Part shown: positions 7,378-16,762 of the stretch, piece by piece
Layout of the letters: each line of letters starts with the position of its first letter
Position numbering within the stretch: the stretch's first letter is position 1
Source: Candidatus Saccharimonadota bacterium
GTDB taxonomy: Bacteria; Patescibacteriota; Saccharimonadia; Saccharimonadales; Saccharimonadaceae
Assembly: GCA_017561575.1 (NCBI GenBank)
Contig: JAFZBS010000001.1
Coordinates: 1-43,157 of the forward strand
Length of the DNA stretch: 43,157 bases
Reading direction: 5' to 3'
Notes under the pieces: model-generated
What the model was told of the DNA's origin: nothing
The model's database searches: none
What the model saw: the letters and a program-made list of their open reading frames with translations, nothing else
Program-made: the position numbers and the translations under genes

Positions 7378-10300
7378 ATGGATGCAGTCATACATTTTAT
7401 ATTGATGCCTATCTTCTGGATACCAGCGGTGGGGCTTTTAGCTTTTTTTACGTATAAAAATTATAAAAAATTAAATCAGCTCAAGATTTTAAATGTCGAT
7501 TCGGTGCTTTTGATGCTAGAAATACCACGTACGAATGACAAAAAAGAATTAGCGGCTGAGCAAATGTTTGCCTCACTCCATGGTATTTTAAGAGACAAGG
7601 AAGAATTAAAAAATTCTGGTGGTGTACAGGAGCATTTGTCTTTTGAAATTGTGTCTACGGCGGGGCAGATTAGATTTTATGTGTGGACGCCGAAAGTTTT
7701 GCAAAGCTTCGTTGAGGGCCAAATATATTCGCAATATCCAACTGTGCAGATTTACAAAATGAATGAGGATTACGTTGATAACCGTGATAAATATCCAATA
7801 CAATACTCTGCCGAGCTTGGTTTGATTGAAGATAGTGCTTTGCCAATCAAAACTTTTGATACTTTCGAAGTGGATCCCTTGGCCGGCATTACCGGAACTC
7901 TTGCCAAGCTTGACCCTGACCATTCCGAAGAAATGTGGATTCAGATTTTGACGCGTCCAATTGCTGATGATTGGCATAAGAGCACGACCGATAAATGGGT
8001 CCAGCAGATTAAATCTGGCAGAAGGTCAATTTTCAGCGGAGTGATTGACTGGACCTATATGATTGAAATACTCGGCGCATTGTTTAGGCCGCCAGCTGGG
8101 GGAACTAATTCAGAAGAAAAAGTAGAACTATCCGAACGCGCCAAAACACAAATTGCCAAAGCCGAAGAAAAAGCCACAAAGCTTGGTTATGAGGTAAAAA
8201 TTCGTTTGGCATATCTCGGCAATTCCGATGTAGATGCAAAACTTAATATGCAAGCACTGGTTGGTACCTTTAAGCAGTTTAACTCCACTAATTTAAATGG
8301 CTTTAAACAGGTCGGTGGAAGCTTTGAAAAGAAGGGAATGGATGATTATAAATTAAGGCAGTTTGCGGATCATGGCTTTATTCTGAATATTTCAGAACTG
8401 GCATCAGTTTATCATTTACCACATACGTCGGTCGAGACGCCAAATATCGTTTGGGCGTCATCAAAGACGGCCGAACCGCCTGCTAAGCTCCCTGTACTCA
8501 CCGGTGACGCTAAGAACGATGAAAATATTTCGGCCTTTGGTCTCACGAACTTCCGTGGCATAAATCATCAGTTTGGACTAACGAGACGAGATCGTTCACG
8601 CCACGTATATATTATTGGACAAACTGGAGCAGGGAAAAGTGGTTTGCTCGAACTTTTGGCGCTGTCTGATATTTATTATAATCAGGGTTATTGTATTATT
8701 GACCCCCACGGTGATTTTGCGATTGATAATTTGAAGTTTGTACCTGAGTCAAGGATTAAAGACGTGGTGTACTTCAACCCGGCCGATACAGCGTTCCCTG
8801 TAGCATTTAATCCACTTGAGGTCTCCGATCCAAGCCGTAAGCCAAATATTTGTTCTGAAGTAATTGGCGTACTAAAAAGAATGTTTGGTGATTCGTGGGG
8901 TCCGAGACTCGAGCATATTTTGCGTTATACTTTACTTGCTTTGCTTGATCGTCCTTCGACGACTTTGCTTGACATCTCAAGAATGCTTACCGACAAAGAT
9001 TTTAGAAAGGAAACTCTTGAATATTGTAAAGATGTCACGGTATTACAATTCTGGAAACATGAGTTTGGCCAGTGGAATGAAAAACAAGTCAATGAGTCCA
9101 TTGCTCCAGTTCTAAATAAGGTGGGGGCTTTTACGGCAAACCCAATCATTCGTAATATTATCGGTCAACCAAAATCGTCTTTTGATATTCGCAAAATAAT
9201 GGACGAAGGCAAGATTCTAGTAGTAAACTTGTCAAAGGGACTCATTGGTGAAGATAATGCTGGTATTCTCGGGGCATTTCTCGTTACAAAGGTACAGCTT
9301 GCTGCTATGTCTAGGTCCGATATTCCGCGCGTAGAAGATAGGCGACCATTTTATTTGTACGTAGATGAATTTCAGAACTTCGCAACGGATTCTTTTGCGG
9401 TTATTCTGTCTGAGGCACGCAAATATGGTCTAAATCTAACTGTCGCCAATCAATATGTGGCACAAATGACCGAATCGGTACGCGATGCGGTGTTTGGTAA
9501 CGTCGGTACGACAATTTCATTCCGTGTATCAGCCGATGACGCGCCAATCCTTGTAAAACAGTTTGAGCCAATATTTGAGGCGTCAGACCTTTTGCAGTTA
9601 AATAATAGGCATTTTATCATCTCGATGATTATAAATGGTGAGAAGGTGCCAGCATTTTCGGCAACAACCTTATCAATCCCCGATTCCCCTGCGGATAACT
9701 TTAGTGCAATTATAGAGTCGTCTAGGGCTCTCTACGCGCGTCCTAGGGCCGAAGTAGAAGCCGAAATCCGCGAGACAATCGAGCAGTCCGAAAAATACAA
9801 AAAGGAACTGTCTGACTCTGGACGCGAAGCCGGTACGGCTGGTGGTGGCAACAAGGCTCCAGTCTTTGCGCCAATTTCCAAACATAATACTTCCCCAATT
9901 AGCACTCCTAATCTAAATAGTGAATCCCCCGAACAAAAACCGAACTTAAAATACAGTACTTCACCTCAAGCTGATTTTATGAAAACCAAGATGTCACCAA
10001 ATACCGCTGAAGGTAAAGAGCGAATGGGGCTTAAGGATTTAGCAAAACTGGTTTCCGAGAAGACAAATGAAGAGGGAAGCAAACAGTCCATAAAGAAGGA
10101 AGAGTCTAAGCTTAAACCAGCAGCAGAGGGAACTGCTAAGGAATCTCGTAAAAACAAGAGGGAAAAGCGGCGTGAAGAAAAACGAGCCAAGAAAGTATTA
10201 AAGGTTGTGGAAAAAGAGAAGAAAAAGGCTAAGTTGGAGCCAAAAACCGCCAATAGTTCCCCTCAGTCTTCCCCTGTTCCGCAAGTTAAGGCTACCCCTG

Positions 10301-10452
10301 TTATAAAGCCTATTATTGAGCAGTCAGAAAAACCAGCTGAACAGATTACAACCACTGAAAAAAGTTTCGACTTAACTCAGCCTATCCGAGACCCGCAAGG
10401 CTACATGGGTCAGGATAATTCGATGGACGGATTTCTAAGCATCAAGCACTAA
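7378..10452 (+). CDS. TraG/VirB4-like membrane-anchored ATPase
   Basis: 1024 residues. One N-terminal transmembrane helix (about residues 5-25) precedes a long domain of unknown fold. An FtsK/HerA-superfamily ATPase follows: Walker A GQTGAGKS at residues 414-421 and Walker B FYLYVDEFQNF with the acidic pair at 663-664. The stretch after it (ARKYGLNLTVANQYVAQM, GNVGTTISFRVSADDA) matches TraG/TraD C-terminal (TraM recognition) domains of DNA-pumping coupling proteins. The last 230 residues are Lys/Glu/Pro-rich and look disordered. Such lone ATPases are frequent in CPR genomes, where they may power DNA or protein transfer. No other type IV secretion genes are in the window, so the partner system is unknown. 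Confidence 0.8.
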   Translation: MDAVIHFILMPIFWIPAVGLLAFFTYKNYKKLNQLKILNVDSVLLMLEIPRTNDKKELAAEQMFASLHGILRDKEELKNSGGVQEHLSFEIVSTAGQIRFYVWTPKVLQSFVEGQIYSQYPTVQIYKMNEDYVDNRDKYPIQYSAELGLIEDSALPIKTFDTFEVDPLAGITGTLAKLDPDHSEEMWIQILTRPIADDWHKSTTDKWVQQIKSGRRSIFSGVIDWTYMIEILGALFRPPAGGTNSEEKVELSERAKTQIAKAEEKATKLGYEVKIRLAYLGNSDVDAKLNMQALVGTFKQFNSTNLNGFKQVGGSFEKKGMDDYKLRQFADHGFILNISELASVYHLPHTSVETPNIVWASSKTAEPPAKLPVLTGDAKNDENISAFGLTNFRGINHQFGLTRRDRSRHVYIIGQTGAGKSGLLELLALSDIYYNQGYCIIDPHGDFAIDNLKFVPESRIKDVVYFNPADTAFPVAFNPLEVSDPSRKPNICSEVIGVLKRMFGDSWGPRLEHILRYTLLALLDRPSTTLLDISRMLTDKDFRKETLEYCKDVTVLQFWKHEFGQWNEKQVNESIAPVLNKVGAFTANPIIRNIIGQPKSSFDIRKIMDEGKILVVNLSKGLIGEDNAGILGAFLVTKVQLAAMSRSDIPRVEDRRPFYLYVDEFQNFATDSFAVILSEARKYGLNLTVANQYVAQMTESVRDAVFGNVGTTISFRVSADDAPILVKQFEPIFEASDLLQLNNRHFIISMIINGEKVPAFSATTLSIPDSPADNFSAIIESSRALYARPRAEVEAEIRETIEQSEKYKKELSDSGREAGTAGGGNKAPVFAPISKHNTSPISTPNLNSESPEQKPNLKYSTSPQADFMKTKMSPNTAEGKERMGLKDLAKLVSEKTNEEGSKQSIKKEESKLKPAAEGTAKESRKNKREKRREEKRAKKVLKVVEKEKKKAKLEPKTANSSPQSSPVPQVKATPVIKPIIEQSEKPAEQITTTEKSFDLTQPIRDPQGYMGQDNSMDGFLSIKH

Positions 10453-10654
10453 ACTAAACCACAAACGAGGCTATTTATACATGGCCCGTGATATTTGGCT
10501 CATTTGTGGACGTATATTTTATCGTCATTTCCATATAGTCTTAATGTCGCACAATACATATTTTACGTCATTAAAGGTAGTGGGCTTTATATGACAACTA
10601 TGCCGCCGTACAACATTTAATAGCTTGGCTTTCCTTGCAATTTCAAAAATTATC

Positions 10655-10680
10655 AAGGGGAATTAGCTTAAAAACCCCTT
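10655..10680 (+). terminator. Possible terminator after the TraG-like gene
   Basis: AAGGGG (10655-10660) pairs with CCCCTT (10675-10680) across a 14-nt loop. No clean T-run follows, so this is weak. Confidence 0.3.
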
Positions 10681-10901
10681 TGGAATGGCGGGACTTGTTC
10701 GCCGCTATTTTTACAACGTCAAGTCGGTCGCAATTTTTAAATCTGATCATCGATGAGTTTTTAACGGATTTTTTAAATTTTTGCCTAAATTTGGCTAAAA
10801 TTTGCCGATTTGACATTTCCCCGTCTTATTTCCCTTTTTTATGTTTTTCCCTGTTTTTCGGAAAGATTCCACGCGCTATGATGATTTACCTTGCTAAATA
10901 T

Positions 10902-10956
10902 CCGAACAAATACCGAACAAAAAGAGCATTAAACAGAATCGAACAAAAACCGAACA
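10902..10956. repeat. Cluster of four CGAACA direct repeats
   Basis: CCGAACA at 10902, 10913 and 10950 and TCGAACA at 10939 form two pairs, each with 11-bp spacing (one helical turn). The same heptamer recurs upstream of the DUF4868 gene (18782, 18827; inverted at 18495) and at 39713. Confidence 0.5.
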
Positions 10957-10969
10957 TTTCCCCTTAATG

Positions 10970-11611
10970 CTATTTCCAGTAGGCTTTGCCAGGGATACGT
11001 ACGTCAATATATTGATAATCAGAAATCCCCTGTTTTTCGAGATAGTTTATCATTCGAGAGGCATCTTCAACTGAGACGGCAGTTTCGCGATCTAATATCA
11101 TTTTGATAAAACCCGGATGACCATCGAGATAGAAATCCACTTCACGTATTGCACCCGTAGGAATGACTGCTTTGACTGGAATTAGGCCGAGCTCGCGGTA
11201 ATCGGCTTCAGCTTGACCAATATATTCTTTCATGCGATTTGTAATGTGGCTTGACAATGAATCTTCGTCGATAATTTCTATTGTAGGCTGATAGATTACT
11301 AGCTCATTGTGGGTTTCTTTTGATGGTTCTTCGCTCGAGTTTTTTGAAAGTACAACTCCTAAGCCGACCAAGGCGGCGATTGCAATGGCAAAAATAACAA
11401 TTGTCAGCAAAATACGAATTTTTTGACGTTTTTTAAACTTTTGATGAGCAATAATACGCTCGGTTGAGGTCTCGATGTGTTCCCTTTTTGCGCTTAATGT
11501 GCGGCCAGTTTTCAAAACCGAATGACGATTTTCGCGTCGACGAACTAGTTTTGGTGGAGTTGACTCTGAACTTAAGCTAGGCTGTTGTTCTTTTTTTTCT
11601 TTCTTTTTCAT
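10970..11611 (-). CDS. ftsQ: FtsQ/DivIB-like division protein, shortened
   Basis: 213 residues from ATG 11611, one base after the murG stop (TAG-T-ATG); a longer frame would run inside murG and is rejected. A basic, disordered N-terminus of about 65 residues and a single transmembrane helix (TIVIFAIAIAALVGLGVVL) are followed by an extracellular part. This ends with the FtsQ signature YLEKQGISDYQYIDVRIPGKAYWK-type segment (YIDVR then GKAYWK). A typical POTRA domain after the membrane helix is not recognisable. FtsQ links early and late divisome proteins. Last gene of the dcw cluster; the ribosome site GGGGGAAG lies in the murG end. Confidence 0.75.
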   Translation of the reverse strand: MKKKEKKEQQPSLSSESTPPKLVRRRENRHSVLKTGRTLSAKREHIETSTERIIAHQKFKKRQKIRILLTIVIFAIAIAALVGLGVVLSKNSSEEPSKETHNELVIYQPTIEIIDEDSLSSHITNRMKEYIGQAEADYRELGLIPVKAVIPTGAIREVDFYLDGHPGFIKMILDRETAVSVEDASRMINYLEKQGISDYQYIDVRIPGKAYWK

Positions 11612-11612
11612 A

Positions 11613-12809
11613 CTATTCTTCCCCCAAAATAAGCTTGGCAAGGCGCGCGGCAGCATCTGGTCGTGCCTCTTCATGAAGGCGATTCGCCATATCGGTGCGA
11701 GTTTTGGACGAGCGGACGAGGTGTTTAATTTTATCTAAAAGTATGCTGGGATTTTTGACCATATCAGAATCTTTAATCATGATTGCAGCGCCAGCCTTGT
11801 CGAGACGTTCGGCATTGCGGAGCTGATGGCTGCCAGGCAAAACTTCAAATGGGACTAAAATGACGGTTTTTTTGAGGCCAGCAAGTTCAGCAATAGTGGT
11901 GGCCCCAGCACGTGACACTACCACATCCGCAGCACCCATTAATTCGTTCATGGTCGTATTAAACTCCCACATCCTGAAATCCGATTCTAGGCTCGCATGG
12001 TCCCAGTTTTCGTAATCTTTGAGATCTATCATGTTTTCGTAGTGCTTGCGGCCCGCAACTAGACCAACAGATGTAAATTTTAATAATTCTGGCAAAATTA
12101 GACGGGTAGCCTCGTTGAGGTTTTCTGAACCCTGAGAACCGCCTGTTATAACGACGAGTGGCCTACTGGGACTGAAGGAAAAAGCTTTTTTGAGTGATGC
12201 AACATGGGATGCTGGTACTGCTTTAAACTCTGGCCCAACTGGAATGCCAGTCCAAACGTAATTTGGATGAGCTTTTTTTACCTCATCATCTAGCGGCATA
12301 CCAAAAGCAACATATTTCGCATGCTTCATGAGGAGCCGATTAGCAAGCCCGGCAACTGTATCAGATTCGTGAATAATGTAAGGAATCTTAAATAACCTAG
12401 CAATTAAGCCTACAGGCAAACAGACATATCCGCCTTTTAGAAAGATGACATTGGGGCGAGTCTTTGGCGCCACTAAGCGAATAAAACTAACTATGATACC
12501 GGCAATAAACTTTAAAAAACCAAACAGGTTGCCAAAAATGATTTCCTTTAATGTGATGTCAAAATGAGCAAAATAATCTTTTAGTTTCCAGCCTGAATAG
12601 CGATGGAACTTGCCAGACGGAATCCGTCGAACGTTGATTTCGGTAGAAACACCTAGCTCGGTAGTGAGCTTGGTAACGTTTTTATAGTACTTAAAATCAG
12701 TCCAAAATTCCATTTTGGTACGTGGGCGAAGATTCAAAATTTCACGGACGACGGCGACGGCTGGAGTGATATGCCCTCCCGAGCCGCCCCCCACTACTAG
12801 TATTTTCAT
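11613..12809 (-). CDS. murG: UDP-GlcNAc:undecaprenyl-PP-MurNAc-pentapeptide transferase MurG
   Basis: 398 residues. MurG adds GlcNAc to lipid I, making lipid II, at the inner face of the membrane. The N-terminal GGGSGGHITPA loop, GGSQGSENLNEA and the UDP-GlcNAc site SRAGATTIAELAG followed by PGSHQLRNAERL are all present. ATG 12809 is preceded by GAGAGGG. The start lies inside the end of ftsW, giving a 68-nt out-of-frame overlap. An extended -10 (TGT TATACT, minus strand 12834-12829) sits just upstream and might give murG some independent expression. It is somewhat longer than the usual ~360 residues because of an insertion around residues 80-110. Confidence 0.95.
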   Translation of the reverse strand: MKILVVGGGSGGHITPAVAVVREILNLRPRTKMEFWTDFKYYKNVTKLTTELGVSTEINVRRIPSGKFHRYSGWKLKDYFAHFDITLKEIIFGNLFGFLKFIAGIIVSFIRLVAPKTRPNVIFLKGGYVCLPVGLIARLFKIPYIIHESDTVAGLANRLLMKHAKYVAFGMPLDDEVKKAHPNYVWTGIPVGPEFKAVPASHVASLKKAFSFSPSRPLVVITGGSQGSENLNEATRLILPELLKFTSVGLVAGRKHYENMIDLKDYENWDHASLESDFRMWEFNTTMNELMGAADVVVSRAGATTIAELAGLKKTVILVPFEVLPGSHQLRNAERLDKAGAAIMIKDSDMVKNPSILLDKIKHLVRSSKTRTDMANRLHEEARPDAAARLAKLILGEE

Positions 12810-13965
12810 GTTTAATTCCCTCTCTACTAGTATAACACGAAATTTGCAAAACTAGGCCTAAAGCATAAGCTAAAAATACCATACTGGTGCCGCCATACGA
12901 AAGTAGTGGCAAAGTGATACCGGTAACTGGAATGAGGCCAGTCATAGCCATAATATTCACAGCAAACTGCGCTAGTGTCCAAGAAAAAACTCCAACAACT
13001 AAAATACGCCGATCGTCTGATTCGGTATGATCAGCAACTTTAAGCATTCTAAAAAGAAGCATACTAAACACTAAAATTATAAAAAAGAGGCCGATAAAAC
13101 CAAATGTTTCGCCCATAATAGCAAAAACTGAGTCGTTGATCGATTCTGGTAAATATCCGGTGGCTTGCACGGAATTGCCAATGCCAACCCCCGCTAAACC
13201 ACCGGTGCCAATAGCTAAAATGGCGTTTTCGATATGGTAGGTAGAGTCCGTAACGGCGGCGCCCTGAATGGTATCAATCCAGGCATGAATACGCTCCATG
13301 CGATGAGCAGAAGTTGCAACCGAAAGGACTGCCACAACAATAACAATGGCGAGCATAATAAGATATTGTTTAGTGGGAACACCGGCAACTAAAAGTGTGC
13401 CGAAAATAATTGCCATGAGAGCAACGCCAGTACCAAGGTCGCCCTGGGCAACAACAACTAGCCCGAGTGATAGCCCCGCCACAATAATGAGTGGCAACCA
13501 AAATTCCCTAATATTCCCTATCTCACCTGCTTCTTTTTTGCGAGCGAGAAAATCGGCAAGGTAAATTGTAAGAGCGAGCTTTAACAGCTCGGCGGGTTGA
13601 AAGCTCATAAAACCTAAGTTAAACCAGCGGCATTCACCGAGTTCACACTTGGCTAGTGATGAGCCAGTTTTGGCCAAAACCCAGAGTGCAACTGAAAGAC
13701 CAATAGCTAAAATAACAATTGGCTTGGAAAACTTTTTGATGTACTTATATGGTATTACTTTGAACGCAAGAAAAAAAGCCACTAGAGAGATTGCAACCGA
13801 GCGAAGTTGGCCGAAGAAAAAATAGTTTGGGTCGTAATTTGTGCCATAAGTGGAATTTAAGACATTTGCGCGCATCGGGCCAATGGCGTAAATCACAATT
13901 AATCCTAAGGCCATAAGTCCTAGGGTTGTAAAAAGAATCACGAGGTCTGATTTATGTTTTCTCAA
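12742..13965 (-). CDS. ftsW: Lipid II polymerase / division protein FtsW
   Basis: 407 residues if the TTG at 13965 is the start. It overlaps the mraY stop (ATTTGAG) and follows GGGGGTG, while the upstream reading is just mraY in another frame. SEDS-family membrane protein with about ten hydrophobic helices. Family marks include the GELGECRWF-like segment (CELGECRWFNLG), PAELLKLALTIYLADFLA, AQGDLGTG and the C-terminal TGITLPLLSYGGTSM. It polymerises glycan strands with the PBP encoded by 14992-16737. The C-terminal 22 residues are encoded in the overlap with murG and look like a read-on tail rather than conserved sequence. Confidence 0.92.
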   Translation of the reverse strand: MRKHKSDLVILFTTLGLMALGLIVIYAIGPMRANVLNSTYGTNYDPNYFFFGQLRSVAISLVAFFLAFKVIPYKYIKKFSKPIVILAIGLSVALWVLAKTGSSLAKCELGECRWFNLGFMSFQPAELLKLALTIYLADFLARKKEAGEIGNIREFWLPLIIVAGLSLGLVVVAQGDLGTGVALMAIIFGTLLVAGVPTKQYLIMLAIVIVVAVLSVATSAHRMERIHAWIDTIQGAAVTDSTYHIENAILAIGTGGLAGVGIGNSVQATGYLPESINDSVFAIMGETFGFIGLFFIILVFSMLLFRMLKVADHTESDDRRILVVGVFSWTLAQFAVNIMAMTGLIPVTGITLPLLSYGGTSMVFLAYALGLVLQISCYTSREGIKHENTSSGGRLGRAYHSSRRRRP

Positions 13966-14984
13966 ATTGCACCCCCGACGGCGGCAATGAAGATACCAAG
14001 AATGGCGCAGACGCCGGCGAAAATCCAAAAGCGCATGACAATTTTGGCTTCACCCCAACCTTTAGCTTCAAGATGGTGATGCAAAGGGGCCGAGATGAAT
14101 ATTTTGCGATGGAAAAACTTTTTGCTAAAGAGCTGGATTAAGCTAGAGCCCGTTTCAATCACGAATGGCAAACCAATGATTGGCAAAAGCAAGAATGAGT
14201 TGGTCATCATGGCGACAATGCCAAGGCCGGCGCCAAGTGCGAATGAACCAGTGTCACCCATCATAAAACGAGCCGGCGGAACATTGAACCAAATATAAGA
14301 AAGGAGCCAACCAACCACCGTCATACAAAAGCCAAATAGAAGCATATTGCCCTGGAAAAGTGCAATCACACCGAAAGCGCCGTAAGCCATCATGGCGAGA
14401 CCACCGGACAAACCATCGAGGCCATCGGTGATATTTACCGCATTACTGGTGGCGACTACCGCAAACGCAAAAACGAGTATCATGCCAGCAATGCCAATTT
14501 CAATATTGCCAACAAATGGTATTAGGATTGTTGTCCAACCGAGTTTAACTGCAAAAAACCAACCTAGTACCAAGCCAACCGCTGAGATTAGGAAAAACTT
14601 AACTGGGCCACGAAGCCCAGCTGCACCACGACCACTGCCGAAAATATTAATTGAGTCGTCAATAACGCCAACAAATGAACCGCCCAAAAACCCAACGAGA
14701 GGTAGCCACGTCTGTCCACGATCTAAATTAAAAATCCAGGTCACTAACGTGACGGCAACTATGCCGATAAGACCCGCCATGGTAGGAAAAGTATGTTTGA
14801 ATTTGTGTGCATGGAGCTTGGTCATGATTGGCAAATCTTTGCCATCGACGGTTTTTTTCTTTTGTTTCTTCCAAAAATGATACTTATATGCAAAGTGAGT
14901 GTAAATTGGCGTTAAAACCATTGAGAAGAGGAATCCTGCTAATGCAAGCAAAAGACCGTAAAACATTTCATCATTGATTGTCAT
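13962..14984 (-). CDS. mraY: Phospho-N-acetylmuramoyl-pentapeptide transferase MraY
   Basis: 340 residues, about ten membrane helices. It transfers phospho-MurNAc-pentapeptide to undecaprenyl phosphate, making lipid I. Diagnostic motifs are GVIDDSINIF (Asp pair), NAVNITDGLDGLSGG, FMMGDTGSFALG and the histidine loop APLHHHLEAKGW. The start at 14984 has no ribosome site, but a -10 box ends 6 nt upstream and overlaps the ftsI stop codon, so mraY can be transcribed on its own as a leaderless message. The stop overlaps the ftsW start. Confidence 0.96.
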   Translation of the reverse strand: MTINDEMFYGLLLALAGFLFSMVLTPIYTHFAYKYHFWKKQKKKTVDGKDLPIMTKLHAHKFKHTFPTMAGLIGIVAVTLVTWIFNLDRGQTWLPLVGFLGGSFVGVIDDSINIFGSGRGAAGLRGPVKFFLISAVGLVLGWFFAVKLGWTTILIPFVGNIEIGIAGMILVFAFAVVATSNAVNITDGLDGLSGGLAMMAYGAFGVIALFQGNMLLFGFCMTVVGWLLSYIWFNVPPARFMMGDTGSFALGAGLGIVAMMTNSFLLLPIIGLPFVIETGSSLIQLFSKKFFHRKIFISAPLHHHLEAKGWGEAKIVMRFWIFAGVCAILGIFIAAVGGAI

Positions 14985-14990
14985 AAGAAC

Positions 14991-14999
14991 ATTATAACA
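14991..14999 (-). promoter_or_regulatory. Extended -10 of mraY embedded in the ftsI stop codon
   Basis: TGT plus TATAAT (14996-14991) on the minus strand, 6 nt before the mraY ATG. The TAA inside TATAAT is the ftsI stop codon. Confidence 0.55.
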
Positions 15000-16737
15000 C
15001 AGGACGCACTTTTAGGTAGTTTATTACATAATTTGATAGGGTATCGAAGAGATCTTGTGCTTCCCCACCGGATAGAGCGGCGCCTTCTCCCCACATTTTG
15101 GTCATGATTACGTACTGTGGAAGTTCTCCAGCCGAACCAACAAATCCTATATATGAACCTACAAGGTTGCTCATGGTGTTATCATAGGCGCCATTAACGA
15201 TAACCTGTGCGGTACCGGATTTGCCGCCAACGGCATAGCCTGGCTTGTCAATTCCGCCACGGACTTTATAGTTTCGGTTGTTGATAAGCATGTCACGCAT
15301 CGAAGCCGAAGTTTCTTCAGAAAGAATGTGGTCTTCAATTTTTTCTGTATCAAGTGGTATTATTTTACCATTTTCAAGTGTTCCTTTAATGATAGTGGGG
15401 GTGCGCCAATAACCGCCGTTGATTACCGAGGAAAACGCGGTGGCAGTCTGAATCATGGTGATGCCAAGATTTTGGCCGAATGTCATATTGGCATAGGTAG
15501 AGTTGCGCCCGTAACCTTCATTTGGGTCTTCAATATAACCTTCCGCCTCGATAAGCTCAATGCCAGTAGCACGACCGAGTCTAAATTTATTGCGATAATA
15601 ATCGTAGAGTCTTTCCCTTCCCACTTTAGTAATTTCATTGTTACTGTCACCAAGTAGCATTAGAGCGTGAATAGAACCAGTGTTAAGCGACCAATAGAGC
15701 GCAGTTTTCATAGTGATGGTGCCATAAATGCTAGAGCGTTGTTCGGCGTTCATGATTTTCCAACCATCAATTATTTCATAACCATTATTAAAATAAGTGG
15801 TTTCACTAGTCATTTTTCCTTCATTAATTGCAGCAGAAAAAGTAAAGTTTTTGCAGATAGAAGCCGGCTCATATGGGACTTCGGTAACCTGATTAATATA
15901 GGCTGAGGCGTCCTTGACGTTGCCATAATTTGCTGGATTATAATTGGGGAGTGACGTCATGGCAATAACTTCACCGTTATTTGGATTCATCACAAGAACG
16001 GCGGCATGAGTGGCTGGAGTATTCGCAATATGCCCAGCAGTGATTTCTTCGATTCCCTTTTCGAGACCACGATCTACGCTGAGGACTACATCTTTACCAT
16101 CTTCGGCTGGGATTTTAATATTATCGTTGCCAATCGAAAGAGCGACATTATTAACATCGGAGATAGTTTTGAGTAAGCCATCTTTGCCGGAAAGAATTTT
16201 ATTGAGCGAGCCTTCCACCCCGTACTGGCCAATACCATCCGCATTAACAAAGCCAAGCAAAGTAGAACCCATTTCGCCTTCTGTATAGACACGTTGATTG
16301 CCTTTTTTAAACCAAACCCCGTCCAGCTCAGCTTCGGCGACTAACGTAGCAATTTTATATGGGAGATTTTTGGCAACTATGTAATATCTTAAACCTTCTA
16401 TATTATATACTTCATCTAGGTCGGCCGTAATGTAATCCTTGGCGTATGTTTCTAGAGTCTTTTTGAGAGATTCTTTATCGGTAATCGCTGGGTCAATTAC
16501 TATTTGATACGTTGTCTGGTTTAAGACGATTGGGGCAGGTTCCCCTCCATCCATCATATAAATTTCACCGCGGCGGGCAGTAATAGTTTCGAGGAGAGTA
16601 TGTTGTTCATTGGCTTTAGCCACCCATTCATCGTGTTCTAAAATCTGGATAATAAAAAGTCGCGCGGTAATAATTGCCAGCGCGGCAAAGGTGGTAATCT
16701 TTAAAATCTTAATGCGAGAAAAACCCTGTCCTAACAT
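14992..16737 (-). CDS. ftsI: Septal peptidoglycan transpeptidase (FtsI / class B PBP)
   Basis: 581 residues. One N-terminal membrane helix (ILKITTFAALAIITARLFII) precedes a pedestal domain and a penicillin-binding transpeptidase domain with the three catalytic motifs: SICK (active-site Ser in EPASICKNFTFS), SLN (YWSLNTGS) and KSGT (VGGKSGTAQV). It cross-links septal glycan made by FtsW. No PASTA domains are visible. Two overlapping -10-like boxes (TGA TATAAT ATAAT, minus strand 16752-16742) lie 4-9 nt before the ATG, again suggesting a very short or absent leader. The product could equally be named PbpB or SpoVD-like. Confidence 0.93.
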   Translation of the reverse strand: MLGQGFSRIKILKITTFAALAIITARLFIIQILEHDEWVAKANEQHTLLETITARRGEIYMMDGGEPAPIVLNQTTYQIVIDPAITDKESLKKTLETYAKDYITADLDEVYNIEGLRYYIVAKNLPYKIATLVAEAELDGVWFKKGNQRVYTEGEMGSTLLGFVNADGIGQYGVEGSLNKILSGKDGLLKTISDVNNVALSIGNDNIKIPAEDGKDVVLSVDRGLEKGIEEITAGHIANTPATHAAVLVMNPNNGEVIAMTSLPNYNPANYGNVKDASAYINQVTEVPYEPASICKNFTFSAAINEGKMTSETTYFNNGYEIIDGWKIMNAEQRSSIYGTITMKTALYWSLNTGSIHALMLLGDSNNEITKVGRERLYDYYRNKFRLGRATGIELIEAEGYIEDPNEGYGRNSTYANMTFGQNLGITMIQTATAFSSVINGGYWRTPTIIKGTLENGKIIPLDTEKIEDHILSEETSASMRDMLINNRNYKVRGGIDKPGYAVGGKSGTAQVIVNGAYDNTMSNLVGSYIGFVGSAGELPQYVIMTKMWGEGAALSGGEAQDLFDTLSNYVINYLKVRPVL

Positions 16738-16762
16738 ATATATTATATTATATCACGCAGTA

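Larger units (their letters stand above)
10453..10969. other. Convergent intergenic region with hairpins and CGAACA repeats
   Basis: 517 bp between two converging genes. No convincing ORF: a 110-codon frame at 10635-10967 lacks a ribosome site and has odd composition. Visible are an inverted repeat CCACAAA/TTTGTGG (10459-10465 with 10503-10509), a terminator-like hairpin at 10655-10680, T-rich low-complexity sequence, and four CGAACA motifs near the right end. Confidence 0.6.

Noticed and set aside
10635-10967. 110-codon plus ORF in the convergent gap
   Set aside because: Non-ATG start, no ribosome site or -10 box at leaderless distance, Phe/Ile-rich composition from T-rich DNA.
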